Source: DASVBE01 sp963770375 (GTDB taxonomy: Bacteria > Actinomycetota > Actinomycetes > Streptosporangiales > Streptosporangiaceae). Taken from it: a DNA stretch of 64,000 bases. The stretch is taken from positions 558,001 through 622,000 of the forward strand of contig CAVYPM010000028.1 of assembly GCA_963770375.1 (NCBI GenBank), read 5' to 3'. Below the pieces are notes generated by a model. That model had not been told where the DNA came from, searched no databases, and worked only from the letters and a program-made list of their open reading frames with translations. A program made the translations under genes and the position numbers. Positions 18,912 through 28,842 of the stretch are shown piece by piece. Within the stretch, counting starts at the first letter, position 1; every line of letters begins with the position of its first letter.

Positions 18912-19892
18912 TCAGCCCAGCGGCGCCAGCGGCTGGCCCGCCAGGTCGGCCTGGCCGTTGGCGGCCAGCCAGCCCAGGGCCTCGTGCAGGGCCTGCAGGG
19001 TGGTGTACCGGGGGGCGTAGCCGAGGACCTGGCGGGCCCTGGCGATGCTGGCGGCGATGCCGCGGAACGTGTGCTCCCTGGTCGCCTCGGCGTGCCCGGC
19101 GCCCACCCGGCGGGTGAACTCGGCCCAGTCGACGTACTCCAGGACCGGCTCGCGGCCGAACCAGGAGGCCACTCCGCAGGCCAGCCCGCGCAGGGTCATG
19201 GCCTGCTCGGCGACCACGTGGAAGCTGGACCCGATCGCGTCGGCGCAGCTGACGGCGAGCTCGAAGGCCTGGGCCACGTCGTCGGCGTGCACGTGGTGCA
19301 GCACGCCCAGGCCGTGGTCGGGCAGGGCCAGCGGGCGGCCCGCGGCGAGGGCGGTCCAGACGGCCGGGTCCAGGTTGCCGGCCGGGGTGATGACCGGCCA
19401 GCCGGGGCCGCTGATGTGGCCGGGATGCAGCACGACCGAGGGCACCCCGCCGGAACGGGTTTCGGCGTGCAGCAGGGCCTCGATGGCCGCCTTGCCGGTG
19501 CCGTACTCGCCGTAGGCGGTACGCGGCTCGTCCTCGGTGACCGGCACCACCAGCGCCGGGCCGTGCACCCAGATCGTGCCGCAGTGGATCAGCAGCGGGC
19601 GGGACGGGCGGAGGGCGTCCACCAGCTGGCGGGCCGAGTCCGCGGTGAAGCAGACCATGTCGATGACCACGTCCGGGGCCATCCCGGCGATGAAGGCGCC
19701 GAACGTGCCGGCCGCGTCCAGCGCGTCCCGGTCGGCCGGGAGCCTGGTGACCGCGTCCCACTCCGGGGCGCTTTGGTAAGGCTCGCGGGTGCCGCGGCTG
19801 ATCGCGGTGACCTCGTGGCCCGCCCGGACCAGCCGGGGCACCAGGTAGCTGCCGACATGACCGGTCGCCCCGATGACCACTACCCGGCTCAT
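18912..19892 (-). CDS. NAD-dependent epimerase/dehydratase family protein
   Basis: This 326-aa extended SDR has VVVIGATGHVGSYLVPRLV as its N-terminal dinucleotide motif and YGEYGTGKAAIEALL with the catalytic Tyr and Lys. VLHPGHISGPGWPVI and HVHADDVAQAFELAV are the usual nucleotide-sugar epimerase-like positions. The C-terminal part (EYVDWAEFTRRV, RARQVLGYAPRYTTL) matches this subgroup. It could act on a nucleotide sugar or another NAD(P)-dependent substrate. It is divergent from the acyl-CoA synthetase gene. Confidence 0.88.
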   Translation of the reverse strand: MSRVVVIGATGHVGSYLVPRLVRAGHEVTAISRGTREPYQSAPEWDAVTRLPADRDALDAAGTFGAFIAGMAPDVVIDMVCFTADSARQLVDALRPSRPLLIHCGTIWVHGPALVVPVTEDEPRTAYGEYGTGKAAIEALLHAETRSGGVPSVVLHPGHISGPGWPVITPAGNLDPAVWTALAAGRPLALPDHGLGVLHHVHADDVAQAFELAVSCADAIGSSFHVVAEQAMTLRGLACGVASWFGREPVLEYVDWAEFTRRVGAGHAEATREHTFRGIAASIARARQVLGYAPRYTTLQALHEALGWLAANGQADLAGQPLAPLG

Positions 19893-20066
19893 CCGCGGTC
19901 CCGCCTCCCACCTGCTGCTGCTTCGGCTGGCCCCGTCATCCTGGCACGGTCATCCTGGCACGGGCGGGCAGGCCGCCGGGCCCGCGGGCCTGCCCAGGGC
20001 GGGCCGCGGCCGGTTAACCTGCCGGGGAGGGGCTCCTGACCGCCGCCCAGACCGCCGTGGGGTGAC

Positions 20067-21620
20067 ATGTACACAGCCAGGCACGCCGCCGCGAATCCCG
20101 GCCAGCCGGCCATCATCATGGGCTCCTCCGGGGAGACCGTCAGCTACGCCGAGTACGAGGCCCGCTGCAACCGGCTGGCGCACCTGCTGCGGGCGGCGGG
20201 CCTGCGGCGGGGCGACCACGTCAGCATCCTCATGGAGAACCAGCCGCGGATGCTGGAGATCGAGGGTGCCGCGGAGCGGGCCGGCCTGTACTACACGCTG
20301 GTCAACGCCTACCTGTCGGCCGACGAGGTGGCCTACATCGTGGACAACTCCCAGTCCCGGGTGCTGTTCTCCGCGGTGGCGAAAAAAGAGGTCGCCATGG
20401 CCGCGGCGGACCGCTGCCCGCGGCTCGAGCGGAGGCTGATGACCGGTCTCGAGGCGCCGGCCCGCGGCTGGGAACCGTACGAGAAAACGGTGGCGGACTT
20501 CCCTGACGGCCCGATTAGTGACGAATCACTCGGCGCGGCCATGCTCTATTCCTCCGGCACGACCGGGCAGCCCAAGGGCATCCTGCGGCCGCTGCCCGAG
20601 GACGCGCCCGGCGAGGCGCTGCCCGTGCTCAGCTTCGTGTCCTGGCTCTTCGGCTTCCGCGAGGGCATGACGTACCTGAACCCGGCGCCGCTGTACCACT
20701 CGGCCCCGTACGCCAGCGTGGCCGCGGCGCTGCGGCTGGGCGCGACCGTCGTGGTCATGGAGCATTTCGACGCCGAGGAATGGCTGCGCCTGGTGGCGGA
20801 GCACCGGGTCACGCACTGCCAGATGGTGCCGACCATGTTCAGCCGGCTGCTGCGGCTGACCGACGAGACCCGGGCCCGGTACGACACGTCCTCGCTGGAG
20901 GTCGTCGTGCACGCGGCCGCGCCGTGCCCGGTGCCGGTCAAGCGGGCCATGATCGACTGGCTGGGCCCGGTGATCACCGAGTACTACGGCGCCACCGAGG
21001 GGCACGGGTTCACGTGGTGCGACTCGGCGCAGTGGCTGGCCCATCCGGGCACCGTCGGCGCGCCGGTGCTGGGCGAGCTGCTGATCCTCGACGAGCAGGG
21101 ACAGCCCTGCCCGCCGGGCACCGACGGCGTGATCTGGTTCCGCGGCGCCACCAACTTCGAGTACTTCGGCGACCCGGCCAAGACCGCGGGCAGCCGCAGC
21201 ACGGACGGCGAGGCCAGCACGGTCGGCGACATCGGGCACCTCGACGCGGACGGATACCTGTACCTGACCGACAGGAAGAGCTACATGATCATCTCGGGCG
21301 GGGTGAACATCTACCCGCAGGAGACCGAGAACCTGCTGGCCACCCACCCGGCCGTGCTGGACGTCGCGGTGTTCGGCGTGCCCAGCGACGACCTGGGCGA
21401 GGAGGTCAAGGCGGTGGTCCAGCCCGCAGAACCGTCCGCGGCCGGGCCGGAGCTCGAGGCCGAGCTGATCGCCTTCTGCCGGGACCGGCTGGCGCACTTC
21501 AAGTGCCCGCGCAGCGTCGAATTCCGCGACGAGCTGCCCCGGCTGCCCACCGGCAAGCTGTACAAGCGGCTGCTGCGGGACCCGTACTGGGCTGGCCGCG
21601 GTCCCGCGGCCAGCGTCTAG
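20067..21620 (+). CDS. acyl-CoA synthetase (AMP-forming)
   Basis: This 517-aa ANL-superfamily ligase activates a carboxylic acid to its acyl-CoA through an acyl-AMP. The P-loop YSSGTTGQPKGI, then YYGATEG, YLTDRKSYMIISGGVNIYPQ and the catalytic Lys in LPTGKLYKRLLRD are all present. The N-terminus (ARHAAANPGQPAIIMG) is typical of fatty- or aryl-acid ligases. It converges on an enoyl-CoA hydratase gene with a 4-bp gap; the two products could act in the same degradation route. The acid substrate is not predictable here. Confidence 0.92.
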   Translation: MYTARHAAANPGQPAIIMGSSGETVSYAEYEARCNRLAHLLRAAGLRRGDHVSILMENQPRMLEIEGAAERAGLYYTLVNAYLSADEVAYIVDNSQSRVLFSAVAKKEVAMAAADRCPRLERRLMTGLEAPARGWEPYEKTVADFPDGPISDESLGAAMLYSSGTTGQPKGILRPLPEDAPGEALPVLSFVSWLFGFREGMTYLNPAPLYHSAPYASVAAALRLGATVVVMEHFDAEEWLRLVAEHRVTHCQMVPTMFSRLLRLTDETRARYDTSSLEVVVHAAAPCPVPVKRAMIDWLGPVITEYYGATEGHGFTWCDSAQWLAHPGTVGAPVLGELLILDEQGQPCPPGTDGVIWFRGATNFEYFGDPAKTAGSRSTDGEASTVGDIGHLDADGYLYLTDRKSYMIISGGVNIYPQETENLLATHPAVLDVAVFGVPSDDLGEEVKAVVQPAEPSAAGPELEAELIAFCRDRLAHFKCPRSVEFRDELPRLPTGKLYKRLLRDPYWAGRGPAASV

Positions 21621-21624
21621 CCGC

Positions 21625-22518
21625 CTAGGGCAGGCTCGCGGGGCGCTCCGGCCAGGGCGGCAGGAAGCCCGGGTAGTCCTCGCTGACCGTGCCGGGGAAC
21701 CGCGGCGGCCGCTTGTCCAGGAACGAGCGCACGCCCTCGGCCACGTCGGCGCCCTGGCCGAGGGTGTGGATCGTCCGCGAGTCCAGCGCGTGCGCCTGCC
21801 ACGGCGTGGGCGCCCCGAGCATCGACCACAGCAGCTGCTTGGCCGCGGCCACCGCGACCGGCGCGGTGTTGTCGCAGATCTCCCTGGCGATCTGCAGCGC
21901 GGCGGGCAGCACCTCGCCGTCCGGGACCACCCGGGACACCAGGCCGCCGTCCAGCGCCTCGGCCGCGCCGAACACCCGCCCGGTGGCGACCCACTCCATG
22001 GCCCGGGAGATGCCGACCACGCGGGGCAGGAACCAGGTCGAGGCGGCCTCGGGCACCAGCCCGCGGCGGGTGAAGACGAACCCGAACCGCGCGCTCTCGG
22101 CGGCGATCCTGATGTCCATCGGCAGCGTCATCGTGACCCCGATGCCCACCGCCGGGCCGTTGACGGCGGCGATCACCGGCTTGCGGCACCGGGCGATGGC
22201 CAGCGCGGTCACCCCGCCGGTGTCCCGTGGCACGCCGCCGATCGTGCCCATGTCCTCGCGCCCGGTCCGGTGCGGCGCGTTCGCGTTGAACGACGCCTCG
22301 CCCGCGGCCAGGTCGGCGCCCGCGCAGAAGGCCCGGCCGCGGCCGGTGACCACCACGACCCGGACCGCGTCGTCGGCGTCCAGGTCCGCGAACAGGCGGG
22401 CCAGCTCGCGGCCCATCACCACGGTGAACGCGTTGAGCCGGTCCGGCCGGTCCAGCGTGACGACGGCGACCCCGCCGTCGGTCTCGCAGCTGATCTGGGT
22501 GTACTCGGTGCTGGTCAC
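21625..22518 (-). CDS. enoyl-CoA hydratase/isomerase family protein
   Basis: This 297-aa crotonase-fold enzyme shows LDRPDRLNAFTVVMGREL, the oxyanion-hole segment GRAFCAGADLAAGE and NGPAVGIGVTMTLPMDIRIA. RRGLVPEAASTWFLPRVVG retains the second catalytic Glu. The residue after GIG replaces the usual first Glu, so hydratase activity is not certain; isomerase or lyase activity is possible. Its GTG start overlaps the stop of the upstream patatin gene (GTGA), indicating translational coupling, an unexpected partnership. Confidence 0.88.
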   Translation of the reverse strand: MTSTEYTQISCETDGGVAVVTLDRPDRLNAFTVVMGRELARLFADLDADDAVRVVVVTGRGRAFCAGADLAAGEASFNANAPHRTGREDMGTIGGVPRDTGGVTALAIARCRKPVIAAVNGPAVGIGVTMTLPMDIRIAAESARFGFVFTRRGLVPEAASTWFLPRVVGISRAMEWVATGRVFGAAEALDGGLVSRVVPDGEVLPAALQIAREICDNTAPVAVAAAKQLLWSMLGAPTPWQAHALDSRTIHTLGQGADVAEGVRSFLDKRPPRFPGTVSEDYPGFLPPWPERPASLP

Positions 22519-24966
22519 CCGCTGCCCTCCGCCTGGCTTGCGCCGGCCGTCCGGCCGGGCTCTGGGGCCACCCTAAGCGGCGGCCCGGCGGCGCTGACGG
22601 CGCGGGCCAGCTCGGTGGCGCAGTGCTGGCCGAGCGCGCGGTAGGCCTCGAATTCCTGGTCGTCGTACAGCTGCTGAAGGGTGCTGGCGGCCGGGAAGGC
22701 CGGGTGGATGTCCTGGTAGGACAGCACGTCCCAGGGCGCGCCAGCGGGCACGGCCAGCTTGAGGTAGAGCAGCTGGTGGCCGCCGGCCTGGTCGCCCAGG
22801 CCGGGCTCGTCCGGGTAGCGGAACCGGCCCACGGCGTACGGCACGGCGCAGCGGTGGGTCTGCGGGTCCGGCGCCAGGCCGCCGGGGTCGATCTCCAGCT
22901 GCACCCCGGTCTCGGCCCTGGCCTCGGCGATGGCCTGGCCGAGGGTGGCGAACCAGCCGGTGCCGTCGCCGGTGGCGTCGACCACGATGACGTGGTCGGG
23001 CCTGCGCCGGAGCGCCTCGACCAGGCCGAGGCTCTCGTAGTGCGCGCCGTCGGTGACGTACAGCCAGCGCCCGTCCAGCCGCAGGGCACCCGCCGCCTCG
23101 GCCCACAGGTGCAGGAAGTCCGGCTGGCGCAGCCGGGCCAGCGCGGTCGCGCCGAGGCGGCCCAGCCGGCTGCGCGGCGGGGCACCCGGAGGCCAGCCGC
23201 CGTCCGGGAAGTGCGCCGGGTTCGGCAGCCACACGCCGAGCCGGGCGTCGGCCGCGGCGAGCAGGATGCGCATCGCGGGCCGGGTCATCTTGCCCATCAC
23301 CGGGGAGATCGCGGCCGAGCTGACGGCCACCGCGCCGAACAGCCTCAGCCGGGTGGCCCGCTCGAAGTCCGCGGTGGCGGCACGGCCCGGGGGCCTCTGC
23401 GGCTGGCCGCCTGGCGGGCTCTGCGGCCGGGCCGCCCGGCGGGCAGGTCACCGGCTGCTGGCTGAGACCCACCTCCGACGGGGTGAAGGTGAACGACACC
23501 GCGCCGCGGGCGGTGGCCGCCTGGCTGGGGCGGGTGGTGTTGGCCGCGGCGCAGATGACCAGTTCGGGGTCGACGCCGGCGAGCGTGCTGAGCCGCGGAT
23601 CAGCGGCGGGCACGGCCTGGTCGCCGGCCCGCGCGGTGCCGTAGACCGTGGCCAGCCGGTCCCGGTAGAAGCCGTGCGCGGAGGTCGAGTTGATGTCGGT
23701 GAGCAGCTTCAGCAGCGGGAACAGCAGGGCCGCGTACAGGCACTCGGCCGCCGCGCTGCGCCAGCCGCCGTCCAGCGGCGCCCGGGTCGCGGCGTCCGCG
23801 ATCCACCGCAGGGTCAGTATCAGGATCGCCCCGACGACCAGCGCGGAGCCGATCCACGGGACCAGCCGCCGCCGGATGAACTGCGACGCCCGCTCGCCCC
23901 ACCGGGCCAGTGTGCCGGACTTGGACAGCTCGGCCTGGTAGGTGCGCAGCCGCCCGAGGGTGGTCCGGGCCAGCGTGACCACCGCGGCGGCGAAGGTGGC
24001 GAAGGTGGCCAGCTTGACGCCGAGCGTGCTGCCGCTGCTGCCGTTGCTGACCAGGGCGGGCGCGGCCTGCCCGGCCGTCTGGGCCCCGCAGACATGCGCC
24101 TGGGTCTGCGCGGCGTCCTTGCAGGCGTCCGCGTTGGCGAAGCCGAGGAACCGGGTGATGACGCCCCAGGTGCTGTTGCCCAGGCTGACGGTGTACAGGC
24201 CGCGGATCGCCAGCGGGGCAGCGATCAGCGCGAAGGCCAGCCCGACGGTGATCCCGAGGGCGGTGTTCGACGGCCCCGGCGGCCCGCCCCGGCGCAGCCA
24301 GGCCGCCCACCGGGACGGGGTCTGCGGGCCCGGCTCGGGCGGCAGGGCCCGGCGCCAGGCCAGGGCCACGGTGACCGCGGCGGCCACCGCGGGCAGCAGC
24401 GGCCACCAGCCCAGCTGGCCGTCCGGCGAGCCGGTCCGCAGCCCGGTGATCAGGCCAGCCTCGTGCAGAAACCAGCCCACGACATGGCCGGCGATGAAGT
24501 ACACCGAGCCGACGAGCAGCGTATTAACCATGACCCCGCGGGTCAGCGTGGCCAGCCCGCGCACCGTCACCTGCCAGTTTTCCAGCAGGTAGCGGGTGTG
24601 GTTGCGGAGGTGGCGTTCCTCCGGGCTGCGCGGCGCGTACGGGACCGGCGCGCTGCCGCCGTCCGTCCGGTCCCTGGCGGCCAGCGTCCTGGCGGCCGCG
24701 ATGTAGGCCCCGCCGGACACCGCGATGATCGTCCGCACCCGGGTCCACAGCGGGGCCTGCTGAAGGGCCTGGAGCACGCCGAGACCGAACGTGGCGGCCC
24801 GGATCCCGCTGCCCGCGCAGCACAGCACCACCCGGTCGTCGTAGCCCAGGCTCAGCACCGGCTCCGCCGCCGCGGGCGCCTCGCCCGTGCCTGGGTCGCC
24901 CGTGCCGGGGTCGCCCGTGCCGGGGTCGCCCGTGCCTGGGTCGCCCGTGCCTGGGTCGGCTGCCAT
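22515..24966 (-). CDS. patatin-like phospholipase with internal membrane domain, frame break
   Basis: This roughly 816-aa protein has a patatin-like hydrolase split by a membrane region. The N-terminal part has CCAGSGIRAATFGLGVLQAL and the nucleophile elbow AVSGGAYIAA (GxSGG). About five hydrophobic segments follow between residues 130 and 430. The C-terminal part has VTDGAHYESLGLVEALRRR, whose Asp would complete the Ser-Asp dyad. The frame breaks near 23380-23400 at GCCCCCGGGCC, consistent with one extra base. The start at 24966 follows AGGGAGCAGGG. The N-terminus carries five DPGTG repeats. It probably cleaves lipids at the membrane; the gene ends in a GTGA overlap with the hydratase. Confidence 0.8.
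24881..24955. repeat. five tandem 15-bp repeats inside the patatin gene
   Basis: Five head-to-tail copies of a 15-bp unit (TCGCCCGTGCCTGGG or TCGCCCGTGCCGGGG) occur at 24881-24955. On the coding (minus) strand they encode five copies of the pentapeptide DPGTG near the N-terminus. The unit is a multiple of three, so copy number can change without shifting the frame. Confidence 0.9.
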
Positions 24967-25054
24967 CCCTGCTCCCTGCTGGCCCGTCGACCGGCCAATG
25001 CGGGTCATTCACCTAAACGGCAGGAACCGTACACCCGAACGGAACGCCGCGGAA

Positions 25055-26878
25055 TCACCTTGTGTGGTGCACCTCGGCCAGCCTGTACACCGGCGTGGGC
25101 AGGCCGGCCTGGCGGGCCTTGAGCTGCAGGGCCAGGTACTTCGAGTAGTACCGGGACTGGTGCAGGTTCCCGCCGTGGAACCAGAGCGCTTCCTGCCGGG
25201 TCGGCTTCCACATGTTGCGCTGCTCGCCTTCCCACGGCCCGGGGTCCTTGGTGGTGTCCGAGCCGAGCCCCCAGCACTTGCCGACCTTGTCGGCCACCTC
25301 GCGGGAGATCAGGTCGGCCGCGTAGCCGTTCATCGACCCGTACCCGGTGGCGTACACGACCAGGTCCGCGGGCAGCTCGGTGCCGTCGGCCAGCACCACC
25401 GAATCCTCGGTGAGGTGGTCGACCTGGCCCTTGGCCAGCTTGATCTTCCCGTCCGCGACCAGGTCGGCGGACCCGGTGTCGATGTAGTAGCCAGAACCGC
25501 GGCGCAGGTACTTCATGAACAGGCCGGACCCGTCGTCGCCCCAGTCGTGGTCGAAGCCGGACGCCTCCAGCCGCTGGTAGAAGTCCTTGTCCCGCTCGCG
25601 CATCGCGTCGTACAGCGGGATCTGGGACTGGGCCAGCAGCCGGTACGGGATCGAGGCGAACACGTGGTCGGCCTTCTCGGTCGTCATCCCGGCGGCGATC
25701 GCCTCCTCGGAGTACAGCGCGCCGAGGCCGATCTCCATCAGCGTGCCGGACTTCACGATGTGCGAGGAGGACCGCTGCACCATCGTCACGTCCGCGCCGT
25801 TTTCCCACAGCGCGCCGCAGATGTCGAAGGCCGAGTTGTTCGACCCGATGACCACGCACCGCTTGCCCCGGTAGGCGTCAGGACCTGGGTGCGCAGAGGA
25901 ATGGTGCTGGTCGCCGCGGAAGGTCTCCATGCCGGGGAACGACGGCACGTTCGGCTTGCCGGACACGCCGGTGGCCAGCACCAGGTGCGCCGGGCGGAGC
26001 ACGGCGGGCGGCTGGCCCTCCCGCTCGACCATGACCGCCCACCGGCCGTCCCGCTCGTCGTACCGCGCGGAGCTTGCGTCGGCGCCGCCCCAGTAGGTCA
26101 GCTCCATGACCCTGGTGTAGGACTCCAGCCAGTCGGCGATCTTGTCCTTGGGCGAGAACACCGGCCAGTGCTCGGGGAACTTCAGGTACGGCAGGTGGTC
26201 GTACCAGACCGGGTCGTGCAGGCACAGCGACTTGTACCGGCGGCGCCACTGGTCGCCGGGCCGGGGGTGCCGGTCCACGATGATCGTGGGCACGTCCAGC
26301 TGGCGGAGCCGGGCGCCGAGCCCGATACCGCCCTGGCCGCCGCCGACGATCACCACGTACGGCTGCTCGTCGGCGCCCAGCGCGGCCTGCTCCCGGTCGC
26401 GTTCCTCCCGCCAGGACGCCCGGCCGGGGAACGCGCCGTGCGCCACGCCCTTCGGGCGGCGCGGCCCGCTGGCTTCCTCGTGCCCCTTCAGCTCCTCCAG
26501 CGTGGTCAGCAGCGTCCAGCACTGGCCGTCGCGCAGCCGCAGCTGGCCGAGACCGCGGCCGGCCGCGGTCTCGAAGCCGATCCAGGCCTCGATGATCCCG
26601 TCGGCCTCGGCCGGCTCCTCCCCCGCGATGATCTGCCACCCGGACGGCACCACGTTTTCCAGCGTCGCGGCCAGCATGTCCGCGATCTCGCCGCGGCCTT
26701 CCATCGTGGTGATGTTCCAGGTGAACGCGACCAGGTCGCGCCAGAAGCAGTCGGGTGTGAACAGGGCGACCGCGGCCGCCGGGTCCCGGGCGGTCAGCGC
26801 GTCACCGAACCCGGCCAGCCAGCTGGTGACCGTTTCCCGGGCCGTCAGGGCCGGTGCGGGCTGTGTGGTTTCGGGCAT
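25055..26878 (-). CDS. NTF2-like / flavin monooxygenase fusion
   Basis: This 607-aa protein has two parts. Residues about 10-125 (SWLAGFGDALTARDPAAAVA, LFTPDCFWRDLVAF) look like an NTF2/SnoaL fold. From about 170 it is a flavin-containing monooxygenase: FAD site VVIVGGGQGGIGLGARL, NADPH site CVVIGSNNSAFDICGAL, and VLATGVSGKPNVP. The C-terminal VVYATGYGSMNGYAADLI closes the core. FMO-type enzymes oxygenate N, S or ketone groups with NADPH and O2. The fused domain could bind the substrate. The exact reaction is unknown. Confidence 0.9.
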   Translation of the reverse strand: MPETTQPAPALTARETVTSWLAGFGDALTARDPAAAVALFTPDCFWRDLVAFTWNITTMEGRGEIADMLAATLENVVPSGWQIIAGEEPAEADGIIEAWIGFETAAGRGLGQLRLRDGQCWTLLTTLEELKGHEEASGPRRPKGVAHGAFPGRASWREERDREQAALGADEQPYVVIVGGGQGGIGLGARLRQLDVPTIIVDRHPRPGDQWRRRYKSLCLHDPVWYDHLPYLKFPEHWPVFSPKDKIADWLESYTRVMELTYWGGADASSARYDERDGRWAVMVEREGQPPAVLRPAHLVLATGVSGKPNVPSFPGMETFRGDQHHSSAHPGPDAYRGKRCVVIGSNNSAFDICGALWENGADVTMVQRSSSHIVKSGTLMEIGLGALYSEEAIAAGMTTEKADHVFASIPYRLLAQSQIPLYDAMRERDKDFYQRLEASGFDHDWGDDGSGLFMKYLRRGSGYYIDTGSADLVADGKIKLAKGQVDHLTEDSVVLADGTELPADLVVYATGYGSMNGYAADLISREVADKVGKCWGLGSDTTKDPGPWEGEQRNMWKPTRQEALWFHGGNLHQSRYYSKYLALQLKARQAGLPTPVYRLAEVHHTR

Positions 26879-26939
26879 CTGCCCACTGTGACCCCGGGGT
26901 TACGGGCCTGGCAAGGGCACGGGCTACGGCACGGGCGGG

Positions 26940-27776
26940 TCAGGGCTTGCGGCCCATCCCGGCCCACACCGCGGACTCGAACCGCTTCGCCAGGTCCGAA
27001 TCGGGCCGCCAGTCCTCCATCCGGATCAGCCCGGGCTCGGCCATCTCCAGGCCGGAGAAGAACCGCAGCACGCCGTCGTGGTCCCGCAGCGTGAACTGCT
27101 GGTGGCTGAGCTCGTTCAGCCGCGCCGTGGCCGCGGCGATCTTCTCCGGCTCGATGTCCGAGGCCGGGTGGGAGATCACCAGCCAGCTGCCGGACGGCAC
27201 CGCGGCCAGCAGGCTTTCCACGATCGCGTACGGGTCGTCGCTGTCCGGGATCGCCTGGAGGATGGCCAGCAGAATGATCGCCACCGGCTGGCTGAAGTCC
27301 AGCGTCTTGGCCGCCTGAGCCAGGATCGTCTGGGTGTCGCGCAGGTCGGCGTCCAGGTACGCGGTGGTGCCCTCGGGGCGGCCGGCCAGCAGCGCCCGGG
27401 CGTGCGCCAGCACGACCGGGTCGTAGTCCACGTAGACCACGTGGCTCTCCGGGGCGACCGACTGGGCCACCTCGTGGGTGTGCCCGGACGACGGGATCCC
27501 GGTGCCGATGTCGAGGAACTGCCGGATGCCGTGCTCGCGGGCCAGCGCCGTGACGGCCCGGGCCAGGAACTGCCGGTTCGCCCGGGACCCGGAAACCACC
27601 CCCGGGTAGGCCGCCGCGGCCGCCTCGGCGGCCTTGCGGTCCGCGGCGAAATTGTCCTTGCCGCCCAGCCAGTAGTCGTAGATCCGGGCCTGGTGGGCCA
27701 CGCTGATGTCGAACGAGGGAGGGTCGTCGGCGAAGCCGCCGTCGGGCCCGCCGGGGGCCTGGCTGTCGCTCGTCAT
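26940..27776 (-). CDS. SAV2177-type SAM-dependent methyltransferase
   Basis: This 278-aa protein is of the actinobacterial DUF574/SAV2177 methyltransferase family. SFDISVAHQARIYDYWLGGK and DNFAADRKAAEAAA form the characteristic N-terminus. QFLDIGTGIPSSGHTHEVAQ is the SAM-binding loop, VVYVDYDPVVLAHARALL the second strand, and the C-terminal FFSGLEMAEPGLIRMEDWRP is diagnostic. The ATG at 27776 has a GAAAGG ribosome site. Members are abundant in streptomycetes and their targets are mostly unknown. Confidence 0.92.
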   Translation of the reverse strand: MTSDSQAPGGPDGGFADDPPSFDISVAHQARIYDYWLGGKDNFAADRKAAEAAAAAYPGVVSGSRANRQFLARAVTALAREHGIRQFLDIGTGIPSSGHTHEVAQSVAPESHVVYVDYDPVVLAHARALLAGRPEGTTAYLDADLRDTQTILAQAAKTLDFSQPVAIILLAILQAIPDSDDPYAIVESLLAAVPSGSWLVISHPASDIEPEKIAAATARLNELSHQQFTLRDHDGVLRFFSGLEMAEPGLIRMEDWRPDSDLAKRFESAVWAGMGRKP

Positions 27777-27928
27777 CGGGTGGTGCCTTTCGTAGCGGCC
27801 AGCCCAGGCTGGCCGAGTCCGGCTCGGCGCACGGGCAGGCAGATTCCCCGGCCACATCGGGCCGGATTCCTGCTCCCGCGGCCCGCCAGGAGCCTACCGG
27901 ACATACCGCCCGCGGGTACTGTTCGGCC

Positions 27929-28702
27929 ATGCCGAACGCGCCGGCGGATCTGGGCCCGCAGCTCGCCAATATCCGGTCCTTCTGGCTCGGCTACGGGGTC
28001 GAAGACCGGGCCGACGGCGACCTGGTGCTGTACCGCAGCGGGATCGGTGACGACGAGCTGAACGGGGTGCTGCGGCTCCCCCACGGCGACCCGGCCGGGC
28101 CGCTGCGGGAGGCAGCCCGGCGGCTGGCCGGGGTGCCCTGGCGGATCTGGGCCGGGCCGGACAGTGACCCGGGACTGGCCGCGGCCCTGCTCGCCGCGGG
28201 CGCGGCCGAACTGCAGTCCAAACCGGTGATGGCGATATGCCTGGATCAGGCCGCGCCCGCGGACCCGGCACCGCCCGGCCTGGACATTGCCGAGCTGGCC
28301 GGGCCGGACGGCCTGGCCGAATGGGTGCACTGCTACGGCCCGTCGCTGGGCGTGCCGCAGGAAGCGCTGGCCGCCCAGCTCGCCGTGGAGCGCCGCCGCC
28401 TGGACCCGCCGGGCACGCTGATCCGCTTCACCGGCCGGGTCGGCGGGACGCTGGCCGGTACCGCGGCGCTGCTCGGCCGGCACGGGGTGGCCGGCCTCTA
28501 CGTGATCACGGTCCGGCCGGAGTTCCGCCGCCGCGGCATCGGCACCGCGCTGACCGCCGCGGCGCTGGCCGCCGCCCGGGACCGCGGGCTGACGGTGGCC
28601 ACTCTCCACGCCACCCCGGACGGCGAGCCGGTCTACCGCCGGATGGGCTTCACCGAGGTGGCCCGCTACCGGCACTTCAGCCCGCCGCCGCTCCCCGGCT
28701 GA
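27929..28702 (+). CDS. GNAT-family acetyltransferase
   Basis: This 257-aa protein has a C-terminal GNAT domain: LYVITVRPEFRRRGIGTAL is motif A for acetyl-CoA binding, and LHATPDGEPVYRRMGFTEVA is the usual final strand. The N-terminal half (FWLGYGVEDRADGDLVLYRS) looks like a second, degenerate GNAT-like domain. The substrate is unknown. It is divergent from the methyltransferase. A GGGGC-TTCA-GCCCC hairpin without a T run follows at 28710-28723. Confidence 0.87.
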   Translation: MPNAPADLGPQLANIRSFWLGYGVEDRADGDLVLYRSGIGDDELNGVLRLPHGDPAGPLREAARRLAGVPWRIWAGPDSDPGLAAALLAAGAAELQSKPVMAICLDQAAPADPAPPGLDIAELAGPDGLAEWVHCYGPSLGVPQEALAAQLAVERRRLDPPGTLIRFTGRVGGTLAGTAALLGRHGVAGLYVITVRPEFRRRGIGTALTAAALAAARDRGLTVATLHATPDGEPVYRRMGFTEVARYRHFSPPPLPG

Positions 28703-28842
28703 CCAGCCCGGGGCTTCAGCCCCAAGCCCAGAATCCGATAGGGGTACGCAGTTTGCCGCGCGGGCCCCGGCGGCCAGACGGGAGGCGGGGAAGGGGCGGC
28801 AGGACAATACGCTGGGGCCGGTACCGAGGGTGACGGGGGACC

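Noticed and set aside
24881..24955. CRISPR-like array
   Set aside because: The units abut without spacers and encode an in-frame peptide repeat.
28710..28723. GGGGC-TTCA-GCCCC hairpin as an IS200/IS605-type end
   Set aside because: No transposase or tnpB remnant lies nearby. A weak terminator for the GNAT gene explains it better.
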